Position numbers and translations under genes: made by a program. Below are positions 30,691 to 44,061 of a DNA stretch of 64,000 nucleotides, piece after piece. The DNA is from Capronia americana. Its lineage: Eukaryota > Ascomycota > Eurotiomycetes > Chaetothyriales > Herpotrichiellaceae. The stretch spans positions 1,304,093 to 1,368,092 of the forward strand of contig JADWQD010000009.1 of NCBI GenBank assembly GCA_016110215.1, read 5' to 3'. The notes below the pieces were generated by a model. The model was not told where the DNA came from, searched no databases, and saw only the letters and a program-made list of their open reading frames with translations. Numbering within the stretch: the stretch's first letter is position 1; each line of letters begins with the position of its first letter.

Positions 30691-33600
30691 GGTGTGGAGG
30701 TCGACAGACGGTGAAAGGGGGGAAACTCGGACGGGCGCTCAGCTGGTGAACGCCCAAGGTTGACACAACACGTTGAAGTTAGATTTCGGCAATAGCGTGG
30801 TAAGAGGCGAGGATTGTAGAGAACGCGGTGCCCTTGTCCCTGGTCTGAAGCGTTGTCAGGGCACAGTAACTGGCGCTAAGAATGTCCATACGTACACACG
30901 ACGTGGGAGGGTCCGCTACCTACGAAGTGGTGTATGGGGGGTGACTTTGTCTGACAGAATGTATTTCAAGACTCGAGCACGTGTCTAGCTGCAAGAATAT
31001 TGACTTTTGAATTGTCACGCACTACAAATAAGACCCGCCCAATCGACTTACTGTACGGTGTGGAGGTGTGCATCTAGACCTCTGCCTCCTCTCACAACTC
31101 CACATCCACATGCTTATTATCAACTCAAGCTTCGTCGATACCCAGGATATGGGATACGACGTTCAATGGAGCTACGACTGCATATGCGGATGAAACATCC
31201 TCCATCGCGATGATAACTGAGTGCGTGTGCTGATCTTCTTCCACGTACATAGTACACCTTTCGGTTTTCAGATCCGGATCGATTTCTTCCACGGTCGTAT
31301 ATCATCTAGCGAATTTCAATACTCGTGCCTCGGAGCTGGTACGTGCTGCACTTTCTCAACTTTCGCAGAGGGGCAAGATTCACCACAACCGTGCTGCAGG
31401 TCTGAAGCGGACATATACATGTTGGGCAGCCATCAATCTACATCTGATGAGATCCAACTGAATCCGGATGCATGGCGTGGGACAGACAAGACCAAACTTT
31501 CTCATAACGACAGAAAAGTGCTATCCTTGTATCACAAGCAGTCACGAATGAGTTGGCCATTTGCAATGTGACCCAAGGGTGTTGACAGCTTCAGTAGCTT
31601 CGCAGCAGAGCGACATGCTCACCACAAGAACAGAAAAGCCAGCGTAGTCGCGAAGCAGGAGGCAGCCACGCCAATTGGCAACACAACGACCATTGGAGAA
31701 GTCGACGCGCAATAACGGTTTGGTGACTGCATCCATCAACAACCGTCGATATAGAGCTTCTGAGAGAATAAAGTATTCCCCGGGACTGACGACCGTGTCC
31801 TGCCAGATTATGATGGCGGTCTGGATAGGCCGAGGCTTTTCAGCTGGCCCTCACTTGTGCCTCACCTCGTGTTCAGCAGCAAGGTTGTGTCATGTGTCCC
31901 CCCGCAACCAGACTCTCCCCGCCAACCACGCGTCTTGGATTTAGCGCGTCTTCCCCGCCGACCCGGACATCGTCGTGGCCTTAAATTCGAGCTCGTCTTC
32001 CCCAGCTTTCTCTTCCAGCCTGCTGCCTCCTCCGACCTTGCTCGCTCCCCTCTTTACTGTACCAGTTTTGAGCCCACTCGCCCTCCCTGTTCCCTTTTCT
32101 TCCTCTTCCTCTCCTGTGCAGCTACTAGTTATTATTCTATTTCCTCTACCTCCCTTTTTCCCTTACCCCCTCCCCTTGGCCCCTCTCTACCCAACGGTGT
32201 ACGGTCGTTGTGGAGGCAAGCCACATGCGGCTTTGAGCTATTTAGCGTTACTGGTCCCCGTGCAAGTAACGTCAGGACTGAGAGACTGCAGCTATTCAAG
32301 ACATCGAACCCTTCTAGTTTGACACCCGTCAATACTGAGTGAGGTGTTACAGGTCGACACTCAACGGCGTGCTCTTGGACTAGAGCCTACCTCTCCTTAC
32401 GTGGACTTTGGGTTCCGCACGCCGGCAGCCAACTGAAAACACTCACCGGGGCAAGACGAAGGATACAACTGCAACTCTCCACCAATTCGAGAACGCGGCG
32501 ACACTTATCCCCAACACATTGGAGCTGGTCGCTCACAGTCGCTCCGTCATCGAAGGCAGAGCTGCTGGGAACACCGGAGTTGTGGAAACTTGCGGGGCGC
32601 CTGAGATCTGTTCATGCAGTTCGGATGTGGATTTGTTCACCTCAAGAACCGTTGTGAAGGCCTCACGATGCCCGCCTCCTTGTGGAGTTTCTGCTCGCTT
32701 CTCAGAGATTTTCCTGTGTAATGACAAATGGTTGTGCGTAGGCCGGCAGATGGGGTTCTGCCATGCATGTCACCCTGGTGTCGATGTATGGAAATTCCAT
32801 CCATGGTGTGCGCCCTCCGCACACTGTGGACTTGCATTGGTCTCAGAGGGGCAGGCTGGCGGTTGTGTGCGACTTGCTGCAAGTATGGCGTGAGCATCTT
32901 ACGCTGATAAGTTCATTGCCTCGGACAGCATTTCGCACATGACGCTTGACGGCGGTCGATGTGATGCAGACTTGTCTGTGTCACAGGTGATTGCCCAACA
33001 GGTCGTGCCCAATGACCGCAGGTTTTGCCCTATCCCTAGCATAATACATTGCCAGAATGTCGATCCCGAGGGGTCGCCAAAGGACAGACAGGCCACTGAT
33101 AGTCCTCGACCATATGGGATTAAAGGGTTACCAAGGACAACACTTCTCGTCAGGCACCCGTCTTATCGTGAAAGGATACCCCAAGGATACCCTTGGATTC
33201 GTGAAATTGGAGGAAAATGGCTTGTGGACTCTTCAGCACCTGTGGACCGGCCCGACTTCAAAATGCTGGAGTGTCAATCTCGCCCAGGAAGGGCCACCCA
33301 AAGATTCAAGGGCTGGACGAGGCAGGCGGACATTTTCGGTCACTCCCTTTTCAAGCACCAGTTGGACACCAAACTTTCGAACGGAAACTTTGGACGACTC
33401 TCCATATCAACCCTGACGAGGGTAACTTTATGCTTTCTGCGCTCAATGTGCGAGGCAGAAGAAAGCCAGCGTGGCGCGGCCACCGCGGCTGTTGCGCACT
33501 CCTCAGGTGCAGCGTCAAAAGAAAGTCCCAAGTGCATGGAGCTTGATCACCTCCAGACTTGGGCACCCCACAAAAGGTCGCGAAGAGCAAAGCATCGCCC

Positions 33601-35093
33601 AGCTCCAAGACCTAGGCTTCCGACCCTGTGAGTGGACAGCTCGCCACAGGCAAAGTGAAGAAGTAGCCTATACGTTCACTACACGCTAGAGCATTATTGC
33701 AAGCCAGAACAGCGGTACACGCCTGAGCACAGCAGCATAAGCCAGAGCAGTACACGAGAACGTAGGGGATCATTACCTCGGACCACCCGGGGAAGACAAT
33801 TATTGGCCTCCAACCATGAACTGGTTGGGCTAAAGACAATTACATGTTGAAAGCAAACATACGGAGAATTTGCAATCTATCAGCCGTCGCTCTCGACCGC
33901 GGCCTGGTCGGAATTCTCAGCAACACATACGAGTCAAGTTGGATCTGCCGTCAGAGGTGGATTCGATTTAAGATGAACCTGGGGGCAATTGATGTGGGAA
34001 CTGGGGGACAAAAGTATTCATGGGTAATGCAAACAGCAACCATGCTTCATGCACCTGGCAACCGGGGGTTTTTCAAATAACGGTATCGCAAACCGTGGTC
34101 GGAAACAAACACGATACCACCACCACGCAACATACCTTTATATGTCCGATCTGGGGGTTCTCAAACACGAAGACGAACAGACGGCGAAGCCACCACCATC
34201 CAACTCCCAACATTCCTCGACGGCTGCATGCTCGACGGTTGCATTCTGGATTCGCTCCCGGCCGCCATCCACCTCCACCGGCACATAGGTGCATTCGGGC
34301 CGCGTGGCTGAGTGGCTGGAGTGCTATTCCAGCAGTGTACAATTCCGAACATGCGCTCGATGAAGCCTCGAAGAATCCATTCCACATCCTCGACGATTCT
34401 CAGGGCTGTTGGCAAGGAGGGTGAGCTGCGCTTCGTCGGCTGTCTGTTTTTGTCGTTAAAAAGGCAGAGGGAGGGAGCTTTTCAGGCCGATTCCTGATCT
34501 GCTCCACTCCGCTCCGTTTGGCCTGTCGCCTTCAGCGACCTCTTACTTTTTCATCATCGGACTTGCTTTATGTAAATCCATGGAGAAGAAGGAGTTGTTA
34601 TGACTCGGATGAAGAGAGAAGAGATCGCCATCACGTCAAGACCAAACCAACCTGGCACGAGATGGATTCCAAGTTCGCTCGGCGAGGGATAGCTTTCCAC
34701 CAAGGGAGGCATTGCTTGGTTCCTGAAGGTTTGGCACGAGGGCCTTGAAGGATCGTGCTTTGGCAAGCTGGCTTTCAGAAGCAGTCCAGACTGTGTATCC
34801 CTACCATTTGCTACGCAGTGAGCATAAGGGAAGAATAAGGGAAGACTTAGCCCTTGGTAATCTAGTCTCTCCACTTCTCATGTCGTCGCAAAGCTTGGAC
34901 AGTGATGATGATCCCATTACTCGTACAGAAACGATCTCTCGAGATCTCGACTTCATTACTCCGTACGCCAGCTGCACTTACATGATGCGAAATAAGATGC
35001 AAACGATAACTGCAACTGGCCTCTGTATCCCCTTCCAAAATGTTGCGTCAAAGAAGCCACCTTGTCCGCACGAATACTGCACACCCGATATCG
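30691..35093. other. 4.4-kb gene-poor interval with pyrimidine-rich tract
   Basis: The longest non-coding stretch here, between the DOS2-like start and the stop of the next minus-strand gene. Frames are short and overlapping (longest 230 codons, 32939-33631) and match nothing I know. A conspicuous CT-rich strand occurs at ~31990-32195. An A-box-like tRNA fragment near 34305 was rejected as a gene. Confidence 0.5.
31990..32195 (+). promoter_or_regulatory. Long CT-rich tract, possible promoter/leader
   Basis: About 200 bp with strong pyrimidine bias on the plus strand (runs such as CCCTTTTCTTCCTCTTCCTC). In filamentous fungi such tracts commonly lie at transcription starts of well-expressed genes. 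No convincing coding gene follows, so it may lead a non-coding transcript or an unrecognised gene. Confidence 0.4.
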
Positions 35094-38000
35094 CTATGCC
35101 CAAGCTGCGTGCTGCATATTCCGACCGCTTTTCTTTCTGACCAGGTCCAAAGTCTTTTGCATGCACTGCCGCTTCCACCATTCCTTCAGTCTGCCTAGGA
35201 CTTTGCGCTTTCTGTAGGCAAAATCCGACATTGGCACGGTGTCTCCGAACGCTTCATGCCGGTACTCAACCGAGTCTCGGTCCTGCACCCGGTACGAAGC
35301 ACTTGGCTGGATAGTATTCGTGTCTCTTTGAGTGGAACTATGCCGAGTCCCCATCAACCCGGTTGACTTGGTGAAACCACTACGAAAGCTAGGAAGGTCA
35401 AATCGCTTCTTGAGAGTACTCGGTCGTTTGTGAGCGAGAGCGGCTGAGCTGTCGTCAGAAAAGAAGCTCTGCACTTGACGCAAGGGTGGCCGATACACTT
35501 GTGGTGGCCCAGGAAATCGAAGGCTGAGGTTCAAATCCGAGGAGGTGAGCGGAGGTCCGAATTCTGGAGCTGCAAGTTGAGGAACTGAGCCTAACCGCGA
35601 TATCTGGGAACTGTATCGCGTGCTGTTGAATGGCTCAATCACACTGGTATTGCTTTGATGTGATTTGACGGTCCGGACAGAAGCCTTTCGCACAATCTCT
35701 ACGCTCTTCTTCACAGGATTAGGCATTGCAGCCAGCATACTGGTCCATCTCCGGGGCGCCGAGCTTGGAACAAGGACACTTGCTTCCGCGGATAGTATGG
35801 TCGGGGGCTGTACGGCGACAGAGTCTGCACTCAGTTCGGCATACCCAACAACGGGCGAAGTCTGGCTGATCTTCTCAGGCGAATCTTCTGTTGTCCAATC
35901 TTCTGACTGCCCAGCATCTTCCATCACCGGATCCACCAGGTCATCGTGGGCAAGGTTGGCCAGCTGGCCCAGACTTTGCGACTTTCTTTTAGCCTTCATC
36001 ATTATTCGGGCCCGCCGCCGCCGATGTGATGTCTGTCTGGCAAGCATATCACTTTTAGAACGGCGATGAGGGTTTGTGGCTCGACTGTTCCGCGGACTGC
36101 TTTCCGCCTCGGGACTCAGACTGAACTCTGACACTCTTCGAATCCTGAATCTTGTATTTGGAGGATCCGAATCAATGTCTGCTATGTCACCCGAAGCCAA
36201 TGAAGCTTTGGTTGTGGATCTGGTAGAGTCCGATGTTACTAGTCCACTAGTGGAGGGGAGGGTCTGCCAGCCTGAGAGGCGGGGCTGAAGATCGGACATG
36301 GTAGATGTAGGATTGGACGTCGAGGTACCCTGAATATCTCTCAGCACCGCTCCCGGGGGCAGTCTGGCATCCATACTGGCAAAAAGGCGTCGAGGTATGA
36401 GACGACGTCTTTCAGAACTTGCTAGGCTAGAATGCTGAATCGTTGAGCTCGACGTTGTTGGTCTGAAGCTCAAGCGTGGAAGAGCCTGCTGCACTACAGG
36501 AGGTGCTTTGATGGTGCTCTCTCCGCTACTTTTGGGCACGATCTCTGAAGGTGCGCGGTTGTCGGCTCCAGCAAAGTGACTTTCTTCGGGGTCATCGCCG
36601 CTTTCGTTCAGGCCCAAGCATTCGATGTGCCTGTCAAGGAGAGACTCGATCGTTGATCTTTCCTGCATGGTGATCTGACTTGCGTCTCCGTTTGTGCCTG
36701 GAGACGCATGTTCCGTAGCATGATCTTGCGTATGGCGCTCCTGATCCACACCGTTGAGTCTTGATTCAAATTCTGAGGGCGAACACAGAGATCTTTCAAG
36801 GGCTTGCAGGTCTGGGTGCTCTTCGACTGCGTCCAGCCTCGAAGAAGTTTGAGGAGTATAGGGAGGCTTGCCTGCGTCCGTCACGTAGCTGTCGGAGATT
36901 TCCAAGATGCGGCTGAAGCGCTTTCGGCTCTGCGATGACATGGGCCGCTCAGGCATTGGGGATAAGATCTCGGGGCCATCTTTGGAACGGACATCACCGG
37001 ACGTCTTCGGTCTTTCTTTGAGCCCAGGTGAGTAGGTCCCGAAAGAGAGCGGTCGAAAAGTGAAAGACGGAAGCTGCCACTGAGCCCGAACCTGCTGGAC
37101 ATCGCTAAAAGCCTTTCTCTTGTCGTGGTCACGCTTTGGATCTCCGTACTCCAACAACCCCGAGATTGACGGCTTTTCATCGAAGACTGGCGAGTGGACT
37201 CGAGCAGCAAGAGTAGTGAGGTCTCGTGGGCTCCGGCAGGCATTGGGAAAGAATGCACTTGAATGGGTCGAATGGGATGCTCGGCGGGAAGCGGTCGACG
37301 CTTGTGGATTCTCAGACTTGGATCGTGCCACCTGATCAGTGCTTGCAGCCCTCCCGATAATCTGTTGCAGACATGTCAGCGTGCTATACAATATGATTGT
37401 GAAGAAGCCAAGGACCATGGATGTCTGACCTCTTGACTTGCAGGAGTCCGCGATGCACTTCTCTGGTGACTAGTGGTTGCCGTCAGGCTCGATTGCCGTG
37501 GCGGAATGACACCTGCGTAGCTATACTTCGAATGCTTCGAGTTCTCGCTGGGGCGGCGATTGTGCGAAGTCGGCAACTCCATTGGCCGAAAGACTGAACC
37601 AGGCATAGTCCCAAAGGGTGACTGCGCCTGGCGGCGTTCCGGGATGTCTTCGTCCTCCATGATTGTCTGATTCATGTTGAAGGGTAAATTCGCCATAGAA
37701 GGGTCTTCTGGCGGTGAGAAGCAATCCTCTTCGATGAACGACTCCGAGTAGTCATAGTAGTGAGGTGCCGTTGACTCTGTGGGGGACTTCGTGAGGCCTC
37801 TAAACGAGGCTGCACTGTGATTCCAGGCGGGTCGAAGACTTTGCAGAGAAGTCGACATGGGAGTAGTTGTTCTTTGCATCGGATGTCCATTGCCAGGCAG
37901 GCCATTGACGAATGAGATGGCGGGAGACGGCAAGCGAATGGACGAGGAGAAGGAGTTATTCAGTTCAGGACGGTATCCTGGTAGGCCAGGGCGCCGGCGA

Positions 38001-38683
38001 TACGGCAAGGCTGGAGATGATGCAACCGTGTCAACACTTCCAACTCTTGGATAACCATGTCTCTGGCCACCTCTGTACGGATATGCTTCGCTGAAGGCTG
38101 GGGAAGATGCTCGGTGGCCCGGCAGCGGACGGTGGCCAGGTCGAAGCATTGGAGAGCCCGAGTGAAGACCATGAAAGGTCCTCTGGCTGCGAAGAGTGAC
38201 CATCGACCGGTGCGTATGAAGTGGATGAGGAGGAATACTATTGCTGTTGAGTCCCTTCGAACCGTAGGACTGGTGGCGATGCCCGGCTCGCTTGGAACGG
38301 AGGCCAGAGTGAAGTGAAGTGTGTGCCGAGTGGACGGTCTCTCGTCCCGATAATGCTGAAGACGAGGGAACTGTCCGGGGCCCATGGTGCCGGTGGGAGC
38401 GTCTTCGCGGAGAACCTTTCAGCCGTGGCTGAGAAGAGAAAGAGTCGTCGAACGAACCCGTACGGCGCCTGGACGGCTGCAAGCGTGAGCCGGAACGAGG
38501 AATCCGTGACGGACGCACAGCGAAGGGCCCAGTGTCTCCCAGCTCGGTTGTGTTTCTCAGCATGCTCTGAACGGCACTCGACCTGAGAGAATTGGTGGAG
38601 GTCGTCGCTGCCACCTCATCATGCTTGAGCCCATCTTGTGCAGCATCTCTTCGAATGTTCGGACTGATTTCTTCCAGTGGCAT
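35094..38683 (-). CDS. Large Ser/Arg-rich disordered protein, function unknown
   Basis: Exon 38683-37430 and exon 37361-35094 join in phase 0 across a 68-nt intron (donor GTCAGA, acceptor CAACAG), ~1173 aa. Without the intron the first exon would hit a stop soon after. The ATG at 38683 is the first in frame; the frame is open further upstream only from GTG. Composition is dominated by Ser, Arg, Pro and Thr, with many RRxS-like sites that suggest phosphorylation, and little predicted order. The last ~30 residues (KRKVLGRLKEWWKRQCMQ, then LVRKKSGRN) form a basic amphipathic helix and look the most conserved. I recognise no domain. A cell-cycle or cytoskeletal scaffold is conceivable but only inference. 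Confidence 0.7.
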
Positions 38684-39093
38684 GTCAAACCAGCGCGTTG
38701 CATGCCTGGCGGTGGACTCTGTGGAGGAAGTAAATCGTGGAGCAGCGCGGCAGGTCAGAGTGAAGTAAGATGAAAGTGAAGCGTATGTGAGAGTGGACTC
38801 GTCTGTCGTGGGGGGTAGCGAACTGGCACAGGACGTCAACAGTGCTTCTCTCACATATGAACGATGGCCCAGAAGAGATCAAGCGCAAAGGTAGTCGCCA
38901 CGGGAAGAGCTGCTTGTGAGAAGGTGCAATGAGCAGAAACCGGCGGGTTGGGAAAGAACGTTACTGGGGCGCGTCCCATCTCGGATTCCAACAACTATAA
39001 TTCAAAGAGCATCGCTACCCTACCAGGTTTGTCAATGCTTGCGAGCCAGTCTGCACTCCAGCTGGCCGTCAGCAGGACAGGTTCTCTTGTTCA
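38684..39093. other. Intergenic region upstream of the disordered protein gene
   Basis: 410 bp between its start and the RecQ stop; both genes are on the minus strand. No specific site supported. Confidence 0.4.
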
Positions 39094-42000
39094 TTAAGTC
39101 GGCATCATGCTGATCTTGCTTCCACCAGCGCTGCGGTTTGACGATCCGGCCTTGCTGTTCTTGTGCACGAAACGCGACAACCCACCACTGGAGGTGCTCG
39201 AACGTGCGCTAGAATTGCTCTTGCCCTTCTTTGCAACGCCACCACTGGCTTTCCTTCCTTTCGCGCCACTTGTCCTTGCTCTCGAGCTGCTGCTGCTGCT
39301 ACCGCCACCGCGCTGCCAGCCGCGAGACCCCCGCCGATTCCAGGAAGTTGATCCGGACCGAGAGACGGCCTTCTTTCCCGTTGTCTTGCGGGACTTGCTC
39401 TCAGAAAACGAAGCCGGAAATGCTGCAAGCCGTCAGCGACTAACGTATACAATGCACGGTTTATACTTACCCCTTCCACTCAACTGGTCGCCATCGGCGG
39501 CAGCGCTAAAGTAACGGCTGCTCTCAGTCTCGTCCACGTCGTCCATATCAACGTCGGTTTCGGGTTCCTCGCCGTTAGTATCGTCATCGGCGATCTCAAT
39601 GACTGTTTGGTGATTCGGGTCATCAGGCCGATCTTCCTGCGCTCTCATCAAAGCCTCGTAATTATTAAATGCCGCCCTTATCAATCGAAGCAAGACGGGC
39701 CCAAATATCTTAAAGGTCTCGTCGTTCATGCCGCTAATCTGTTGCAGATCTCCCTCAGTCTGTGGAAACCTGACACCAATCTCACGCAAGGTACGGTCTG
39801 TGACAGCTACCTGCCTGAGCGATTTCCCGATCGATATACGCCTCATTTGAGCTCTCGCCTGCTCGACAAAGTCGTCGAGAATATGCTGATGAGTGGGATT
39901 CAAATTTGTGCTTGTATCCGATGTGATGCGAGGGCCGAGCTCGGAGGCTTTTCGGGATACGGAGTGGTCCAATGCTAGATCGTCGCTAAAGGCGTCCTCG
40001 TCATCGTGCACATCATCCCCTTCCATCTCACTTGTGTGTACAATGAAGTCCTCGTCGCCAGAATCCGGGTCTTCGACAGGTTGTGCAAGCCTTCGGTTTG
40101 TGCGAGGCTGTAAAGGAGAAGACACATTTGTGGAAGCAGGGTAGTAATCCACCGCAGCTTTGACTCCGGTTCCCTGCCCGTTTTTGCGACTTTTTTGGGG
40201 AGGCGGCGCGCTGTTTCTCGCTTTCTCGTGTGGTGAAGCAAGGACCTGGATCTTCAGAGACCGCCGACCCGCCTCGAAGTCGCGAGCTGCAGGGCCGGGT
40301 TTGATATATTGGGTGGAAAACCCGGCGTTGTTCACCTTGTTATACTCGGCCAGAGCCCTCTCATTGATGAGTCTGTGGAATAAACGCTCCACGTCCCCTC
40401 TAACCAGGTGGGAGCCCTTGCCATATTCAGGGAGCGTGTTATGCTCAAGCTGGGTGATCTTCTTGTTCCGCCCACCACGGTATATGTCCACACAATGCAG
40501 CACCGTGACCTTGGAGCGATATATCCGTCTCACAATGCTGATGGCAGCGCGTGCATGTTCGGAAAAGTCTTGCGTCTCGAACGTGCTGGTAGAGTTGCAA
40601 TTGTCGCAACCATTCTTGCACTCTGCGCGGTCGAAATGTTCATTGAAATAGCCTAGCACTTGGACCCTGCGGCAATCACTCCGGTTCTCGCAGAATTGGA
40701 CCATGTTTCGCAGAAGTTGATATTGGCGCTCCTTTTGCTCGTCGCTGCCGTCACTGTTCTTGATCATTTGCTTGAGTAACATTGAGTCGCGGTAGCCATA
40801 GAACAGGTAGCACCCGGATCTTTTGCCGTCACGACCAGCTCGACCGGTCTCCTGGTAATAGCCCTCCAGACTCTTCGGCATAGAATGATGCATGACAAAT
40901 CTGACGTCCGATTTGTCTATGCCCATGCCAAAGGCAATCGTAGCAACAATCACCTTGAACTCTCCAGCTTGCCATCTCTTCTGGATGTCGATCCTCTCAT
41001 CCGATGGCATCCCGGCATGGTAATGCTGCGCCTCAATTTGGAACTTTTCGCTCAAGTCCTGCGCCACTTTCTCGCAATTCGCCCGTGACAGGCAATATAC
41101 AACACCTGCCTGCCCTCGGTAAGAGCTTTTGATGGTGTCTGCAATGCTCTGAAGTACCTCAAGGTTCTTGCCTTTGGGTCTCACTTCGTACGTGAGGTTG
41201 GGTCTGTTGAAGCTTTGCGTGAGGACTTCGGCATCTTTCATGCCAAGGTTGTGCATGACATCGATCTTGACGTTCTCGGTCGCTGTCGCTGTCAAGGCCA
41301 TGACAGGTACTTCCTTGAACCGCTTGCGGACTTCGCCCAGGCTTTTGTAATCTGGTCGGAAATCGTGTCCCCATTGGCTGACACAGTGAGCCTCGTCAAT
41401 CACGATCCGAGCGAGTCGTTTACGCCTGTATAAAGCTTCAAACGCGGAGACCATGGCTTGACTCTTGCCTAGCATCTCTGGAGTCACGTATAGAAGCTGC
41501 AATACTGCCTCAGGATTTGGATCCTGCAGAGCCTGCCGAACCCAGTTCCGGGCATCCGGAGTACTGTTACCATTGATAAGATGTGCTTGAATGTGCAATT
41601 TTTGAAGATGGTCAACCTGGTCCTGCATGAGACTGAGCAAGGGAGAGACCACAACAGTAACTCCACGTGTCCGCCCGGAGTTTATGACCGCGGGAAGCTG
41701 ATAGCAAAGAGATTTGCCCCCTCCAGTTGGCATTAGCACAAATGTGTCTTTGCCAGCCAGCGTCGCGTTGATAGCTTCCAACTGATTGTGGCGGAAACCG
41801 TGCAGGTGAAACTTCTTCTTCAGGGCCGATGCCACATCTTTCGACCACGGGTGTTGCATGAGGGCACGCGAGGAGGTCGGTAGTTGGGAAGATGGTTTCT
41901 TCTTTGGTGATACCTTGCGGATGTTGTCGCTGACTTCTGCGAGCGCAGCACGACTAGGTAAGTCTAACGGTTCAATTGTCCGTGACGACAAATGCTGCTC

Positions 42001-44061
42001 AAATTCTTCGACTGCTTGAAACATCTCCTCGTCGTCCAGACCAACCTCGAAGTCGTCTTCCTCGAACGAATAACCTCGTGTGGGACTGGCCATAGTTCTT
42101 GAGAATCCTCTGGCGCTCGAGTCGGGCTGATTGTAGGCCAAGCTACGCCCTGGGACGTTAGAGTGAGAAGTCGTGTAGGTTGACTGAGGCTGTTCTCCAT
42201 ATGCAACCAAGGCTGGCCACTTTGATGTGTATTGAGGAGACGGACTCCGATTCGACGACTTGACGCTGATACTTGGCACATCGAATCGATTGGGAGCAGG
42301 TGTTTGACGGACTGACTGGGTGGAGAGATGGCCAAGCCCTATTCTATCATCATCTTCTTTCTGGCGTTTCGAGGTCGACTGAGGGGCCTTTTGCGTCGAG
42401 GCTACAAGAACCTTTTGCTCAGACACGGTCGATCTGGGAGATAGGATTTTGTCGTCATTACTGGAATGCGCTGTCGTGTAGCCAGCCGGAGGCACCCCAA
42501 TCTGATCAAGAAGTCTGACAACGGATGCCTCCCGAGCATCGATGTCGAGCTTTGCCTGGAAGATCTTTGAACATAAGGACATCAAGACATCTGCAGGATC
42601 ATCTGGGTTGACACTGTGGCCGGAGTTGCGAAGCCTATCGCGTTGGACCACCATGTGTTCTCGCTGCTTTCGGAGCCTGGCTAGGGCATCAAATTCGTCT
42701 CGTAACCTCGTGGCTGAAGCGATCTTATTCCCTATCGCTCTGAGCCTCTCTTTTGATTCGGTGGATGCACCACCATCTTCACATATTTCGTCCATTATCT
42801 TATCATCAACGGCCCTCTTGGATTGTTCCAGCCGTTGCAGTAGACTCTGTAACTGCTCTTGTCCATTGCTGGCAAAGTTGACAACAAGATTCTTCTGCTC
42901 CAATGTGAGGTTCTCGTTCGAGTTTGTACTTGCCGCACTGCTTTTGAACATTGGTTCCTGAATTGACATAGCTGGTTGAGCCAATGTCGCCCTATGAAGG
43001 GGAGAGGCAGGCTTCCGAGGTGACTGAGATGACTTAGGAGGCTGTGATCGTCTAGGAGATCGGAAGGCTTCTTGTGCACTGTGGATGTTCATAATGGGGC
43101 CCCGACGGCCATGCTCATGGCCAGGCATACAGGGTGTTGGACTCGGCGGGTCGGACTCCAGCTTTGGAGCCAAAGGTGCGTCTTCCTCCTCCTCCTCGTC
43201 TGAATCCGGGATAACGTTGGATCGTCTCGACGACCGACTTTGTTGAGAAGTGGTCGAGATTGGTCGTTGCGGCGCATCGCCGGGTTTGACCGCCAGCTGA
43301 CCTTGAGCCTCCTCAAAGTCATCGACCGAGAAGTCAGAAAATTCATCTTCCGCTTCCAGTAGTGGCTGCGGGTTCTGGCGGACGGTGGTCTGCGTGAGGC
43401 TGGCTTCTTCCCGGACGTGCCTTTCCAAGGCCTCGGTCTGGCGGACATGGAGTGGTGACACCGTCGAAGTCGCGCGCTGCAGAACCTTTATCGTCTTCCG
43501 GTTAGACCGTGGAGAAAGGAGATCTGACTCATATTCATCGCTCTTTCTCTTTCTTCCGTTCCGTTTGGGGAGCGGCTCTACGCGAGTGGCCGAGTCTTCC
43601 CTCCAAAGCCTAACTGGGGGGCCGAATTCGCCAAAGGAAGAGGTCGTGACATCCCCAGTAAGATCAATCTCATCAATGTCTAGGATGGCGTCGCTGAACT
43701 CGAGGTTTCGAGGGACCGTTCCGGGTGTGTGTAGTTTAGGATTCTGTCGAGGGGCGGACGGAGTTGCCAGCGCTTGCTTCGGTCGACTCGAAGTCGGCTT
43801 AGGCTCCTCTGACGGTCGGGAGGGAGCGGGAGTTGGGAGTGGATTAGGCTCGTTGTTCAACTGGGAATGAAGTCTCGGTCTGTGGTTTGTCTGTGGCGCC
43901 AACTGCAGTCTTGCCATCTCATGTTCTGCGTCCGCCGCAATAGCTTCATCGTACGATGCCGTGGCCGTATCAGCGACAGCGGATACGTGATCCAAGTTCC
44001 CAAAAGAGTGTGGGTGCTGCAGCAGCCATGAAAGACAGGAGCTAAAGTTGTTCTTGGTCAT
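39094..44061 (-). CDS. SGS1: RecQ DNA helicase, Sgs1/BLM type
   Basis: Exon 44061-39471 and exon 39422-39094 join in phase 1 across a 48-nt intron (GTAAGT...TGCAG), ~1639 aa. The first ~730 residues are a disordered, acidic N-terminus as in Sgs1, where partner proteins such as Top3-Rmi1 bind. The helicase core has MPTGGGKSLCYQLP (~775), DEAHCVSQWGHDFRPDY (~889), LTATAT, and FGMGIDKSDVRFV with YYQETGRAGRDG. The RQC region has zinc cysteines (CENRSDCRR... CKNGCDNC, ~1120-1150). An HRDC domain lies near 1390-1450. The last exon is Gly/Ser/Lys-rich, ends in SKISMMPT and would be missed without the intron. Family members dissolve double Holliday junctions and restart forks; Neurospora QDE-3, also needed for quelling, is the closest named type. 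Confidence 0.95.

Noticed and set aside
34297..34451. tRNA-like segment: near-consensus A box (TGGCTGAGTGG), a 5-bp hairpin with GCT in a 7-nt loop, and TTTTT downstream
   Set aside because: No B box (GGTTCGANNCC) and no pairing 3' acceptor strand could be found. At most a decayed fragment or chance.
14329..44061. TTI1, DNA ligase I and RecQ as a genome-stability gene cluster
   Set aside because: They are far apart with unrelated genes between; such genes are not clustered in fungi.
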